Part shown: one piece after another, positions 38,632-46,940 of the stretch
Numbering within the stretch: position 1 is the first letter of the stretch
Layout: each line of letters opens with the position of its first letter
Assembly: GCF_000382145.1 (NCBI RefSeq)
Contig: NZ_KB907622.1
Span: 62,001 to 126,000, forward strand
Source: Psychrobacter lutiphocae DSM 21542
Lineage (GTDB): Bacteria > Pseudomonadota > Gammaproteobacteria > Pseudomonadales > Moraxellaceae
Direction: 5' to 3'
DNA length: 64,000 nucleotides
The notes under the pieces: model-generated
Seen by the model: only the letters and a program-made list of their open reading frames with translations
What the model was told of the DNA's origin: nothing
Database searches by the model: none
Position numbers and translations under genes: made by a program

Positions 38632-38691
38632 AGCGGTTCAATTATAAGCGGTTCAATTATAAGCGGTTCAATTATAAGCGGTTTAATTATA
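38632..38691. repeat. 15-bp tandem repeat, four copies
   Basis: AGCGGTTCAATTATA occurs three times exactly and a fourth time with one C-to-T change, within 40-100 bases of the radC start. Confidence 0.92.
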
Positions 38692-38910
38692 ATAAGAAGC
38701 GATAAACTGCTTGCTGTCTTTCAATTTGAGTCTAGCAATTAACCTACCTGATTGACAGCAGTATTGTATAAAATAGCAAACAATACAATTAAGTTAGTAT
38801 TTAACTTTAAATCTATGAACCGTATTGGCTTGTCGCTCAGAACATAAAAAACTGCTAAAAGCATCTTTAAAATCAACAAAAACTTGCTACCATAAGCACA
38901 TTTTTATGAT

Positions 38911-38972
38911 TCTAGCTATTTGGCTTTCTAACTATTTAAATTCTAACTATTTGGCTTTCTAACTATTTAAAT
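38911..38972. repeat. 31-bp tandem duplication upstream of coaBC
   Basis: Two adjacent 31-base copies, each with TCTARCTATTTGGCTTTCTA then ACTATTTAAAT, differ at one position. They end 54 bases before the coaBC start, so they may duplicate a promoter or leader element. Confidence 0.9.
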
Positions 38973-39026
38973 TAAAGCGCTAAAACAAACGTAAACATAA
39001 CGATATAAACAAGGCAACCCAACCTC

Positions 39027-40277
39027 ATGACTGCAATTTTTACCCCCGTTACTCCAGCGACCACTGACATAACCAATGTTTTGCTTGCCATTACAGGTGG
39101 TATCGCCGCTTATAAATCTGCCATGCTCGCCCGTCTGCTGGTCAAAGAAGGCTTTAATGTGCGGGTGATAATGACCCAAGGGGCGCAGCAGTTTATCACG
39201 CCCTTGACCTTGCAAGCCCTAACTGGTAATGGGGTGCATACTGAGTTACTAGATACTGACGCAGAGCTGGGTATGGGTCATATTGAGCTGGCAAAGTGGG
39301 CAGACTTAATGCTCATCGCCCCAGCATCTGCCAATACTTTGGCACGCTTAGCGATGGGTATGGCGGATGATCTATTGGCGACCGTCTGCTTGGCAACCGC
39401 TGCCCCTGTCCTGATTGCGCCGGCGATGAATCAGCAGATGTGGGCACATCCAGCCGTGCAGTTAAATATACAGACCTTAACAGACTTAGGGTATGACATT
39501 ATCCAGCCTGACAGCGGTATTCAAGCCTGTGGTGATATAGGAGCAGGGCGCCTGCCAGAGCCAGAGGTGCTATGTCGCCGTGTGCTCAATTTCAAAGCCA
39601 AGCACAATACGCCACAATGCTTGGCCGGCAAAAAAGTAACCATAACCGCAGGTCCTACGGTCGAGTCTATTGATCCAGTGCGCTTTTTGTCCAATCATTC
39701 AACTGGTAAGATGGGTTTTGCATTAGCTAGAGCTTGCCGAGATGCTGGCGCAGAAGTCACTTTGATTGCTGGTGGTAAGGTGGACTTGACGACGCCACTT
39801 GAAGTACGGCGTGTCGATGTGATGTCAGCCAGTGACATGATGCAAGCGGCCAATCAGGCAGCAGAAGCAGGCTGTGATATTTTTATCGCCACTGCCGCCG
39901 TTGCTGACTATCGTACCCGTGAAGCCGCACCCCAAAAGATTAAAAAGACCCAAGATCAGATGACGCTAGAGTTGGTCAAAAACCCAGATATCTTAGCCAC
40001 GATTTCGCACAGTTACCCAGATATGTTTGTAGTGGGTTTTGCTGCTGAGACCCAAGAGGTCGAAAAATACGCACGAGGTAAGTTGGCTACCAAAAACTTA
40101 GACATGATTGCTTGTAATGATGTGTCCCGTGCTGATATTGGTTTTGCCAGTGATGCCAATGCAATGACCGTATTCTTTGCTGATCAATACCAGCAGTCAC
40201 CACAAACTTTGGCCAAAGCCAGTAAAGACGATATCGCCAAGCAGTTAGTGGCTTTGGTAGGGCAGTTACAGTCTTAA
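39027..40277 (+). CDS. coaBC: Bifunctional CoaBC (phosphopantothenoylcysteine synthetase/decarboxylase)
   Basis: CoaBC makes 4'-phosphopantetheine for coenzyme A. The 416-residue protein has the N-terminal flavin-dependent decarboxylase (CoaC) with LLAITGGIAAYKSA near 22-35, the MGHIELAKWADLMLIAPASA block, and the PAMNQQMW active-site loop. The CoaB synthetase half begins near residue 195 with VTITAGPTVESIDPVRFLSN and includes FIATAAVADYR. The order and length match E. coli Dfp. In many relatives dut or radC is next to coaBC; here radC is divergent. Confidence 0.95.
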   Translation: MTAIFTPVTPATTDITNVLLAITGGIAAYKSAMLARLLVKEGFNVRVIMTQGAQQFITPLTLQALTGNGVHTELLDTDAELGMGHIELAKWADLMLIAPASANTLARLAMGMADDLLATVCLATAAPVLIAPAMNQQMWAHPAVQLNIQTLTDLGYDIIQPDSGIQACGDIGAGRLPEPEVLCRRVLNFKAKHNTPQCLAGKKVTITAGPTVESIDPVRFLSNHSTGKMGFALARACRDAGAEVTLIAGGKVDLTTPLEVRRVDVMSASDMMQAANQAAEAGCDIFIATAAVADYRTREAAPQKIKKTQDQMTLELVKNPDILATISHSYPDMFVVGFAAETQEVEKYARGKLATKNLDMIACNDVSRADIGFASDANAMTVFFADQYQQSPQTLAKASKDDIAKQLVALVGQLQS

Positions 40278-40401
40278 TGAGGGTTAAGACAGCAAAAAAG
40301 CTAAATCGTTGAGATGGGCAAGTCATATATTTGCAATGTACCACCATTCACATCCAACACAATCTGGAGCCAATCCCGCCATCCGCTCATATCTTGCCCA
40401 C

Positions 40402-40481
40402 CCACTGGCGCAGTGACTATTGGCTAGGCGCGTTCCAACATACGAGCGACCACGCCTAGCCAAGTCACTGCAAGCCAGTGG
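40402..40481. repeat. Long imperfect inverted repeat, 29-base arms
   Basis: Left arm 40402-40430 and right arm 40453-40481 pair as CCACTGG, CAGTGAC and TTGGCTAGGCG with their exact complements. Only short internal mismatched patches and a 22-base loop interrupt them. Confidence 0.85.
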
Positions 40482-40697
40482 TCGTCCAAGGATACCCGCT
40501 ACTGTCGGGGCTAAACCGCATCCCGCATCCACATTCAAGGCATAAACAATAAATCCATCCCCTGAGAAGCGTTAATAAAAGCTCTGGGAGAGCTTTTTAG
40601 CTTCGCAAGAGCCAAGCTGTGCTTAGCAAAAGGAAAAAGAAGGGAGTTTTATGCCCACATTCAAGGCACAAATAAAGCTCATTTTTGCCGTCTAAAT

Positions 40698-40727
40698 GTT
40701 GGGTGTCGTACCTCGATACCAACCTAC
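40698..40727. repeat. Short palindromic element of the GTTGGGT...ACCAACCTAC type
   Basis: GTTGGGTGTCGTACC is followed by TCGATACCAACCTAC, forming an imperfect hairpin. It resembles a short repeat motif I recall from many proteobacterial genomes; this has not been checked. Confidence 0.55.
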
Positions 40728-40766
40728 AAATTGTGCAATCCATCAAGTTTTGTACGGCAAAAGAAA

Positions 40767-40844
40767 GTAGCGTGGGTGTTAACCCACGTATATTACGCAA
40801 TGTATTCATAATCCGTGGGTTTTGCGTTGCGACACCCACGCTAC
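40767..40844. repeat. Nested inverted repeat with 13-bp perfect termini
   Basis: GTAGCGTGGGTGT at 40767-40779 is the exact reverse complement of 40832-40844. Inside, AACCCACG (40781-40788) pairs with CGTGGGTT (40814-40821). The arms can also fold locally, so alternative hairpins are possible. It is MITE-like in shape. Confidence 0.85.
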
Positions 40845-40888
40845 ACGTCGTGCAATCAATAAATTACGTAGAAAGCTTGCACGATGTA

Positions 40889-40924
40889 AAGTCCCCCTTT
40901 TTCAAAGGGGGATTAGGGGGACTT
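40889..40924. repeat. Palindromic CCCCC/GGGGG repeat element
   Basis: AAGTCCCCC and GGGGGACTT (9-bp perfect outer arms) enclose CCCCCTTTTT and CAAAGGGGG, so two alternative stems can form. A related GGATTTAGGGGGATTTT sequence occurs at about 45026-45042 upstream of nrdD. Confidence 0.8.
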
Positions 40925-41014
40925 CCACCGTGAGTGTGAATGGGTGGTGCGGTTTAACCCTTGAGCACCGCCAAAAAACTGCACTGCAATTTTAGATGCG
41001 CAAGAGAAAATCGC

Positions 41015-41263
41015 TTAAAGGCGATTTTCTAAAGCGGATATACTTGGTAACGCAGGATTGGCTCCAGCAGTATTTTGATTAGAAATGTTTAATAAAGGTT
41101 GGGTCAGGTTGGCTGTGGCTTTGTAATCAAATTGCTTTAGTTGTGTATCGATGACGTATCTTAGGCCTGTGGTGCTGGCGATTAAGTGCGATAATTTGTG
41201 CGGTGAAATGGTGCTGTGATAGGTAGGGAGGAATCCAAGGTTTATAATAGACGCAGTTGCCAT
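41015..41263 (-). CDS. Hypothetical 82-residue protein, doubtful
   Basis: An 82-codon frame begins with ATG 41263 and ends inside a GAAAATCGC hairpin. The product is soluble and slightly basic, with no signal peptide, cysteine motif or family that I recognise. There is no ribosome site upstream. It sits between a repeat island and the divergent nitroreductase gene, so it could be a small taxon-restricted gene, a decayed gene or chance. Confidence 0.25.
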   Translation of the reverse strand: MATASIINLGFLPTYHSTISPHKLSHLIASTTGLRYVIDTQLKQFDYKATANLTQPLLNISNQNTAGANPALPSISALENRL

Positions 41264-41348
41264 TTTTGAACCAGTTTGTATTTCAATAAACCAGGGTGTT
41301 CATCATTATTGATGTTATTTAATACTTATGTTATTTAAGGGGAAAATT

Positions 41349-42155
41349 ATGAGTCAAGCTATTGCACATCCAGTGACCAGTTCTACCATTGAGACTTTGT
41401 TAAATCATCGCTCTGTGCGTCAGTTTACGGATGAGGCGGTTGCGCCTGAGGTGTTGGAAACTTTGTTTAATGTTGGGCGTATGGTGTCAACTTCAAATTA
41501 TTTACAGGCGGTGAGTGTGGTGCGGGTGACTGATCCTGAGCTTCGTCGTAAGTTTCGCCAGATTTCGGTGGATATGGATGAGGAAACTTATAATAAAGCA
41601 GTCGCTGAGGGCAAAAAATTAGGGCATCCGTATGTGGAGACAGCGCCTGAGCTTTTGATATTTTGTATCGATACTCATCGTCATCATCAACTGGTGCCAA
41701 GTGCACAAACCGACTGGATGGAGGTAACTTTGATTGGGGCGGTGGATGTGGCCTTATTTGCGCAAAATATGATGGCGGCAGCCGAGTCGATTGGGTTAGG
41801 GGGCGTATATTTGGGCAGTATGCGCAATGATGTGAAGCGAGCTTCCGAGCTGATTAATGCGCCTGAGCATGTGTTCCCGTTATTTGGAATGTGCTTGGGC
41901 TATCCTACCGAAGAAGCGAAGCAGATTGCGCAAAAGCCACGCTTGCCACTAGAGGCTTTGGTGTCCGAAAATAGCTTTGAGCCAGCCACGCAACCACAGT
42001 TGGATAGCTATAATGCAGAAGTGCGTGCTTATTATGAGGCACGTGGTGATCATAAGCTGGCTGACTGGACAGCACAGGTTGAAAAAACCTTTGGTACACC
42101 GTTACGTTCTGACGTGAAGGATGTGCTGAATACGCAGGGTTTTGGTAAGCGCTAA
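41349..42155 (+). CDS. NfsA-type NADPH nitroreductase
   Basis: An FMN-dependent oxidoreductase of 268 residues in the oxygen-insensitive nitroreductase family. The N-terminal HRSVRQFTDEAV motif binds FMN phosphate. The central AAESIGLGGVYLGSMRND and the FPLFGMCLGYP segments follow the NfsA/Frp subgroup rather than NfsB. Such enzymes reduce nitroaromatics, quinones or flavins. ATG 41349 is supported by AAGGGGA six bases upstream; an earlier ATG at 41328 adds seven residues. It may be co-transcribed with the TSUP gene 74 bases downstream. Confidence 0.9.
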   Translation: MSQAIAHPVTSSTIETLLNHRSVRQFTDEAVAPEVLETLFNVGRMVSTSNYLQAVSVVRVTDPELRRKFRQISVDMDEETYNKAVAEGKKLGHPYVETAPELLIFCIDTHRHHQLVPSAQTDWMEVTLIGAVDVALFAQNMMAAAESIGLGGVYLGSMRNDVKRASELINAPEHVFPLFGMCLGYPTEEAKQIAQKPRLPLEALVSENSFEPATQPQLDSYNAEVRAYYEARGDHKLADWTAQVEKTFGTPLRSDVKDVLNTQGFGKR

Positions 42156-42229
42156 TGGTTTTTATGCTAAGCTGTGAGTAGGACGTCACATTTAACATAA
42201 ATTGTGACACTTAATACTAGTGGTTTGCG

Positions 42230-42991
42230 ATGGATATTGAGTCTCTACTGTTATCAGCCATATTCGCCATAGCGTCACTGCTACATGGCATTAGTGGTCT
42301 GGGCGTTACTTTGGTAACCACCACAGCGCTGGCGAGTATGTATCCCCTGCAGCACGCCATTATTTTGATTATTATCCCCTCTATGATGCTCAACCTCATG
42401 ACTTGGATGCATGGGGGTGAGCGCAGTATGTGGGGCGATTTCGTTTATTACCTAAAAAATTACTGGCTATTGGCCTTGATGAGCCTTGTGGGCAGTCTGC
42501 TGGGTGTGAAGTTGCTACTTTGGGTCGACAGCAGTTATATTTTGTTGCTGTTGGCGGCAGTGATTGCCTTTTATGTTGGCAGTCATGTGCTGGGCAAGCG
42601 TATTGTTTTACCCAATACCAAGCCAGTATTGATTGTTACTGGTGTTGTGGCAGGTATTATTGGTGGCGCAACCAACGCGATGTCAACGATTTTGTTGATG
42701 TATTTATTGTCAGCAACTGAGGATAAAAACACCATCGCCAAGGTGGGTAATATGTGCTATTTCTTGGGTAAAGTGGCACAAATCATTATCCTATGGGAGC
42801 CAATCAAGGCGCTACCAAGCAGTGACTGGATGTTGATTGTGCTGTTGACGCTGGTTTCTGTGATGAGTATTATGCTTGGTATCAAGTTACGCCAGTATTT
42901 GTCGCAAGCCAGATTTCGGCAATTGGTCTTGGTTATTTTGACTGTGCTTGGCTGCCGAGTGGCTTGGCAGGCGTTTAGTGGGTTACTTTAA
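42230..42991 (+). CDS. TauE/SafE (TSUP) family membrane permease
   Basis: The 253-residue integral membrane protein has about eight hydrophobic segments. It shows the TSUP family's two-fold repeat: GISGLGVTLVTTTALASMYP in the first half and VVAGIIGGATNAMSTILLMY in the second. Family members export or import sulfite, sulfoacetate or other organic anions; the substrate here is not evident. It ends 89 bases before nrdD on the opposite strand, with a strong hairpin between. Confidence 0.87.
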   Translation: MDIESLLLSAIFAIASLLHGISGLGVTLVTTTALASMYPLQHAIILIIIPSMMLNLMTWMHGGERSMWGDFVYYLKNYWLLALMSLVGSLLGVKLLLWVDSSYILLLLAAVIAFYVGSHVLGKRIVLPNTKPVLIVTGVVAGIIGGATNAMSTILLMYLLSATEDKNTIAKVGNMCYFLGKVAQIIILWEPIKALPSSDWMLIVLLTLVSVMSIMLGIKLRQYLSQARFRQLVLVILTVLGCRVAWQAFSGLL

Positions 42992-43003
42992 CTCTTGTAA
43001 AAT

Positions 43004-43047
43004 AAAAGCAAATAGGGCGCATATTGATATACGCCCTGTTTGCTTTT
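43004..43047. terminator. Bidirectional terminator between TSUP gene and nrdD
   Basis: AAAAGCAAATAGGGCG pairs with CGCCCTGTTTGCTTTT, a 16-bp stem with one mismatch, flanked by A and T. It lies between convergent genes. Confidence 0.82.
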
Positions 43048-43079
43048 AATAATCTGAGTTGTCTTTCAACAAAGATAGC

Positions 43080-44873
43080 CTAAGCGACCTGTGTCACTTT
43101 TTCACGATGATAATGACGCAATTGATGCTCACGTCTGCGTCCTTGGCTAAAGGCAGAGACCCGTTTTAGATAGCCGATAATGCGAGTGGCATGATCCACA
43201 TCCTGCGAACCACAGGCTTCACAATGATATTGGGTGGCCTTGTCAATGTGCTGACACTCATTACAAATGGTGGTGCGCACGTTGATACAAAAGTACTGAC
43301 AACCTGTCTTAGCAGCGATATCTAATATCTTGCGGTATTGGGCATGGTCTAGGCTGTCGTCTAAGTTAAGATGCAACGCTGAGCCACCGTCTAACCACTG
43401 GGTCAACTCACGTCCATGTAGCATAAATTTGTCTAAACTGGTGGTGCTGGTGTCTTCGACGAGGTATAAGTATGAGTTGTAGCAATCACGGTTGACCTGA
43501 TAGCCGTCACGTTTGTCCCATTTGGCATTTTTGATACCTAGGTTTTCAGCAGGCACAAATTCGGTATTAAATTTTACCCCGTATTTGGCACTGGCTTTGC
43601 GGTTTTCATCATAAATGGTTTTTAAAATGCCATTCACAAACTCACGGTAAGCGGCATTGTTACCGACCACGATGCCTTGGCTTTCAGCGGCTTCGGCCAT
43701 ACCGTTAATACCTAAGGTCAAAAACTGCTTGTCCAGTTGGATAAATCCAGCGTCATATACAGGCAGCAAGCCTGCTTCCAGATAAGATTCGATTAACTTA
43801 CGATAGCTGACTTGATAGCGGTGGATTTTGCGAACTTCGGCCGCCAAGTCACTGCCGTTTTGGGTTAAGCGGTTTAGGTTTAAGGTGATGACGTTGATTG
43901 AGCCAGTCGCCACACCGCCAGCACCTAAGGTGTACGAGAAGCTGTGATCGCTAATTTCGTTACGCAAACGACAGCAAGACGCCAGTGAGTCTGGATTATC
44001 ACTTTGGTAGATAAAGAAGCTATTTTTTTCCGCCAGTTCTTTGGCCAATAAGTCGGCGTATTCATCATCTTTACATTGGCCATTTTCGGTCAGCATGGCA
44101 CAAGTGACCACAGGGAAGGTCAAGATGGCACGTTTGCGCTCTTCATTAAACCAGCTTAAAAAGTGAGCTTGCAACTTTTTGACCGTATTCCACACCGGAC
44201 GATCACCATCTGGGAACACAAAATTAGTGAACATCGCTTCAAAGTAATACTGATCATACAAAGAGATGTTCCAGAATACACTTTGGTAGCCACGTGCTGC
44301 GGCCGGCTGGTTAATCGAGTACACCACTTGCTGGAAATAATTGTTAATCAGATCAGGATGAGTCTCTAAGTAGTCTTCGCCATAATCTTTGCGAGCAAAG
44401 TAATCAAAGTAGGTCAAAAACTCAACCGTGGCCACTGCGCCAGCAAATTGTGAGCTAATAGCAAACACTAGGTTGATAAATGACCCACAAAACGACGCTA
44501 AATGCTTAGGTGGCTCAGACTCACCGCCCAGTTTTTTTAAGCCATCGAGCAAGAATGGATACAAAGAAACAGACACACAATAAGGCTTGAGGCTGGTCTC
44601 ATCATGCACATAGATTTCGTGATCTTCAATCTGGCGCAGGTACTCTTGCGCCTCATCTTCACCAAATAATTTGCTGATCTCTTGTTGCACTTGGCGGCGA
44701 TTAATCTGGATAAAATAATCCTTCATAATCTCAGCTTCTAAGGTGGCGATATTCTTAGTGGTGACGTTAGCGTTGGCATCAACACGTGAGCCATCAGCCG
44801 CATTTTGTGCATGGATATAGTCATCAATAAAGGACAGTTTGTCGGTCAGTTGCTGTGAGGTTAACTTGGTCAT
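43080..44873 (-). CDS. nrdD: Anaerobic (class III) ribonucleotide reductase NrdD
   Basis: NrdD reduces ribonucleoside triphosphates to deoxy forms without oxygen, using a glycyl radical. The 597-residue product has a conserved cysteine in SFCGSF, a C-terminal zinc site (CNEC and CEAC), and the glycyl-radical segment ARIIGYLKR-like near the end (THE residues ATRIIGYLKRVSAFS). The E. coli enzyme has 712 residues with an N-terminal ATP-cone; that domain is absent here. ATG 44873 (MTKLTSQQL) has AAGGGA seven bases upstream. An in-frame ATG at 45026 would add 51 residues of low-complexity Asn/Gln sequence and overlap repeats, and is unlikely. Confidence 0.92.
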   Translation of the reverse strand: MTKLTSQQLTDKLSFIDDYIHAQNAADGSRVDANANVTTKNIATLEAEIMKDYFIQINRRQVQQEISKLFGEDEAQEYLRQIEDHEIYVHDETSLKPYCVSVSLYPFLLDGLKKLGGESEPPKHLASFCGSFINLVFAISSQFAGAVATVEFLTYFDYFARKDYGEDYLETHPDLINNYFQQVVYSINQPAAARGYQSVFWNISLYDQYYFEAMFTNFVFPDGDRPVWNTVKKLQAHFLSWFNEERKRAILTFPVVTCAMLTENGQCKDDEYADLLAKELAEKNSFFIYQSDNPDSLASCCRLRNEISDHSFSYTLGAGGVATGSINVITLNLNRLTQNGSDLAAEVRKIHRYQVSYRKLIESYLEAGLLPVYDAGFIQLDKQFLTLGINGMAEAAESQGIVVGNNAAYREFVNGILKTIYDENRKASAKYGVKFNTEFVPAENLGIKNAKWDKRDGYQVNRDCYNSYLYLVEDTSTTSLDKFMLHGRELTQWLDGGSALHLNLDDSLDHAQYRKILDIAAKTGCQYFCINVRTTICNECQHIDKATQYHCEACGSQDVDHATRIIGYLKRVSAFSQGRRREHQLRHYHREKVTQVA

Positions 44874-44927
44874 GTTATTTCCCTTTTTGCCCTGTTTTGT
44901 TATTGGGTTGTTTCTATGTTTGGTTGA

Positions 44928-44963
44928 TTGATTATTTAATTGATTGTTTATTTGATTGAGTGA
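44928..44963. repeat. 12-bp tandem repeat, about 2.7 copies
   Basis: TTGATTATTTAA, TTGATTGTTTAT and TTGATTGAGTGA lie head to tail in the nrdD leader. Confidence 0.75.
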
Positions 44964-45025
44964 TGTAGTTTGGTTAAATCGTTGGGTTAGGCGACTGAGG
45001 CAACTGGATGCTTTATCCATCCTCA

Positions 45026-45098
45026 AGGATTTAGGGGGATTTTGCGATACTCATTAAAAATCCATCCCCAGCCCTTCCTTTGGAAAAGAAAGGGAGTT
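45026..45098. repeat. Palindromic repeat sequences upstream of nrdD
   Basis: GGATTTAGGGGGATTTT, then AAAAATCCATCCCC, and a CCCTTCCTTT...AAAGAAAGGG hairpin resemble short GC-tracted palindromes in the 40.9-kb island. They lie in the 293-base gap between nrdG and nrdD. Confidence 0.6.
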
Positions 45099-45166
45099 AA
45101 ACCCCTCATAATCCACCGCCTGCATTCTAAGTTGAGATTGGCGTTATCAGCTATCAGTAAAAGACT

Positions 45167-45625
45167 TTAGCCAGCTTCTCGGTGAAATAAATGGTTTAAC
45201 GTCTCACCAGTATGGCAGTTGATAAACTTCTGATTGGTGGTTGGCTGATCTAACCCGCCCAATTCCCTGATCCAAGGTCCGGTTTTTAGATAGGTTAATT
45301 GTGCCTGTATCTTAGGGTCGATCTGCTCTAACCCTGTGTATAACGCTGTTTTTAATTCAGCTTGGTTGACCTGTTTTAAGGCGGTAAGTAGCGCCTTTGG
45401 TTGCCATTCTCCGCCCATAAATAGCACACAGCTGATCAGACCTTGATACTGCTGCAATAGTTGTTGTAAAACTGCCTCAGTTAATGGGTTACCCAAATTA
45501 GGGTTCCAAGTATCTGCACGATGACAGCCACGACATTTCACGGGGCATCCTGCTATGGTTAAGGCCAAACTAACTTCGGTTGGCACTTCTTGGAAGACGA
45601 TATCGTACTCGACTAGGTTCAACAT
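45167..45625 (-). CDS. nrdG: NrdG, activating enzyme of class III ribonucleotide reductase
   Basis: NrdG is a radical-SAM protein that generates the glycyl radical on NrdD. The 152-residue product has the motif C-PVK-C-RG-C-H in TIAGCPVKCRGCH, after the family-typical DIVFQEVPTEVSLAL. It reads minus-strand, upstream of nrdD, with 293 bases between. ATG 45625 (MLNLVEYDIVFQ) was chosen because this matches NrdG N-termini; upstream in-frame ATGs at 45637 and 45670 are possible. The nrdG-before-nrdD order differs from the usual nrdD-nrdG order in enterobacteria. Confidence 0.9.
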   Translation of the reverse strand: MLNLVEYDIVFQEVPTEVSLALTIAGCPVKCRGCHRADTWNPNLGNPLTEAVLQQLLQQYQGLISCVLFMGGEWQPKALLTALKQVNQAELKTALYTGLEQIDPKIQAQLTYLKTGPWIRELGGLDQPTTNQKFINCHTGETLNHLFHREAG

Positions 45626-46264
45626 ACAGGCACCCATGGTTGGATTAAAAACACTATATATAGTAGGCAATTTGAATTATAAACACAACATGTAGTTTTA
45701 GAGATTGAAGCTTATTCAGCTTGGTTTTGTGCTTTTATTTGAAATTTCGTAACAGTCTATGTATCGATTATGGAGGGCTGATTGAGAAAAATTGAGCGTG
45801 GGATAACCTAGGTTAAGAAAGCCTTACTAATATTATGGGTTTAGATGTTGTCGGTAATCCTTTGCAGAATAAGGGCGCAACTGGAATAAAAGCAAACAAG
45901 TGTTGAGTACAAAAGAGCACTGCGATAACTCGTTAATATTTTTGATGATTTATCCAATCAGTTCGTCAGTTTAAATTGGACTAGGATTAGTTTTATTCAG
46001 CTTATAGTCAGCGAACTACTAAACGCTGTGTTTCGCTAAGCCTACCTTTTTGGAGTACTTGCGCTCGGTTGTCTTGCCACCATTTTAGACTTCTTTGACT
46101 ATATATATGGATATATGGATATATGGATAAGTAGTTTTAGTTGTAAGTTCTGTTTTTTAGTGAGGTATTTTTAGTGGTTGGATTTGGGCAGAGTGATTTG
46201 ATATGTTTATTGATAAAAACTGATAAATAAAAATGGATAAAAATGAAAAGACTAGGAAACATTT
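45626..46264. other. 639-base divergent spacer
   Basis: No gene seen. It contains an 8-bp repeat in three copies (46103-46126). The sequence GTTTCGCTAAG near 46030 also occurs at 16986. An FNR/ANR-type site might be expected for nrdG, but none was recognised by eye. Confidence 0.5.
46103..46126. repeat. 8-bp tandem repeat, three copies
   Basis: ATATATGG repeated three times without mismatch. Confidence 0.9.
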
Positions 46265-46903
46265 ATGACAAATGTGCGTAGGAGTATCGCTAATTCAAAA
46301 GAACTGAAGGCGCATATTGAGCGCCTAATTGAGATAGAGCCTCGTTTTGCATCTATCTACCGACAAATCGGTGTGCCTGATTTGCGCCGAAATGAAGGTG
46401 GATTTGGCCGCCTAATGCGTGCCATGGTAGGGCAACAGTTGTCGGTGGCAGCGGCCAGTAGTATTTGGCATAAGCTAGAAGTTGCTGGATTGACTAAGCC
46501 ACAGAGTATTAGAGACGCTGATGATGAACAACTGCGGAGGCAGGGTCTGTCGAGACAGAAGATTCGTTATGTGCGCTCGTTGGTAGAGCACAATATTGAT
46601 TTTGAGGCATTGAACGAGTTGCCAGATAAAGAGGTGATTAAGACCTTAACTGAGGTCACTGGCGTTGGTAACTGGACGGCAGAGATGTATTTATTATTTA
46701 GTCTTGGGCGGGCGGATGTGTTGGCGGTAGATGACTTGGCAATTAAAGTGGCAGCGATGGACTTATTAGGGCTTGATGCCAGACCAACTCCCAAACAGTT
46801 GCGTGAGTTAACCGCACACTGGTCACCGTATCGCAGTGCGGCCAGTTTGCTGCTGTGGGAGTATTATGGCTGGCTAAAACAACGTGACGCGTTGCCGGTT
46901 TAG
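46265..46903 (+). CDS. HhH-GPD DNA glycosylase (3-methyladenine type)
   Basis: A base-excision repair glycosylase of 212 residues. It has the MVGQQLSVAAASSIWHKL segment and the helix-hairpin-helix with catalytic aspartate TEVTGVGNWTAEMYLLFSL...LAVDDLAI. These match the AlkA/DNA-3-methyladenine glycosylase II group without the long AlkA N-terminal domain. It presumably excises alkylated purines such as 3-methyladenine. No 4Fe-4S cysteine cluster is present, which excludes the MutY and Nth branches. The start is ATG 46265. Confidence 0.9.
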   Translation: MTNVRRSIANSKELKAHIERLIEIEPRFASIYRQIGVPDLRRNEGGFGRLMRAMVGQQLSVAAASSIWHKLEVAGLTKPQSIRDADDEQLRRQGLSRQKIRYVRSLVEHNIDFEALNELPDKEVIKTLTEVTGVGNWTAEMYLLFSLGRADVLAVDDLAIKVAAMDLLGLDARPTPKQLRELTAHWSPYRSAASLLLWEYYGWLKQRDALPV

Positions 46904-46940
46904 GGTTATTTATTATTCATCTGCTTTACAATGTAAGTAT

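Larger units (their letters stand above)
38595..39026. other. Repeat-rich divergent spacer between radC and coaBC
   Basis: A 432-base AT-rich region with no gene. It holds a four-copy 15-bp array next to radC (38632-38691) and a 31-bp tandem duplication (38911-38972) just upstream of coaBC. Promoters for both genes must lie here, but none is clear. Confidence 0.6.
40278..41014. other. Intergenic island of palindromic repeat elements
   Basis: This stretch is more GC-rich than the other spacers. It contains at least four separate inverted-repeat structures (40402-40481, 40698-40727, 40767-40844 and 40889-40924). Reverse frames at 40323-40538 and 40597-40839 are most likely by-products of these repeats. 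It looks like a landing site for several families of short palindromic elements. There is no transposase. Confidence 0.6.

Noticed and set aside
38632..38691. Possible CRISPR or iteron origin
   Set aside because: No spacers, no replication initiator gene nearby, and many unrelated arrays of similar type occur across the window.
40323..40538. 71-codon reverse frame
   Set aside because: Lies across the long inverted repeat at 40402-40481; best explained as a by-product of that repeat.
40597..40839. 80-codon reverse frame
   Set aside because: Spans two palindromic elements; its apparent protein sequence is repeat-derived.
44874..45026. N-terminal extension of NrdD
   Set aside because: Low-complexity residues overlapping spacer repeats, while a clear ribosome site supports ATG 44873.
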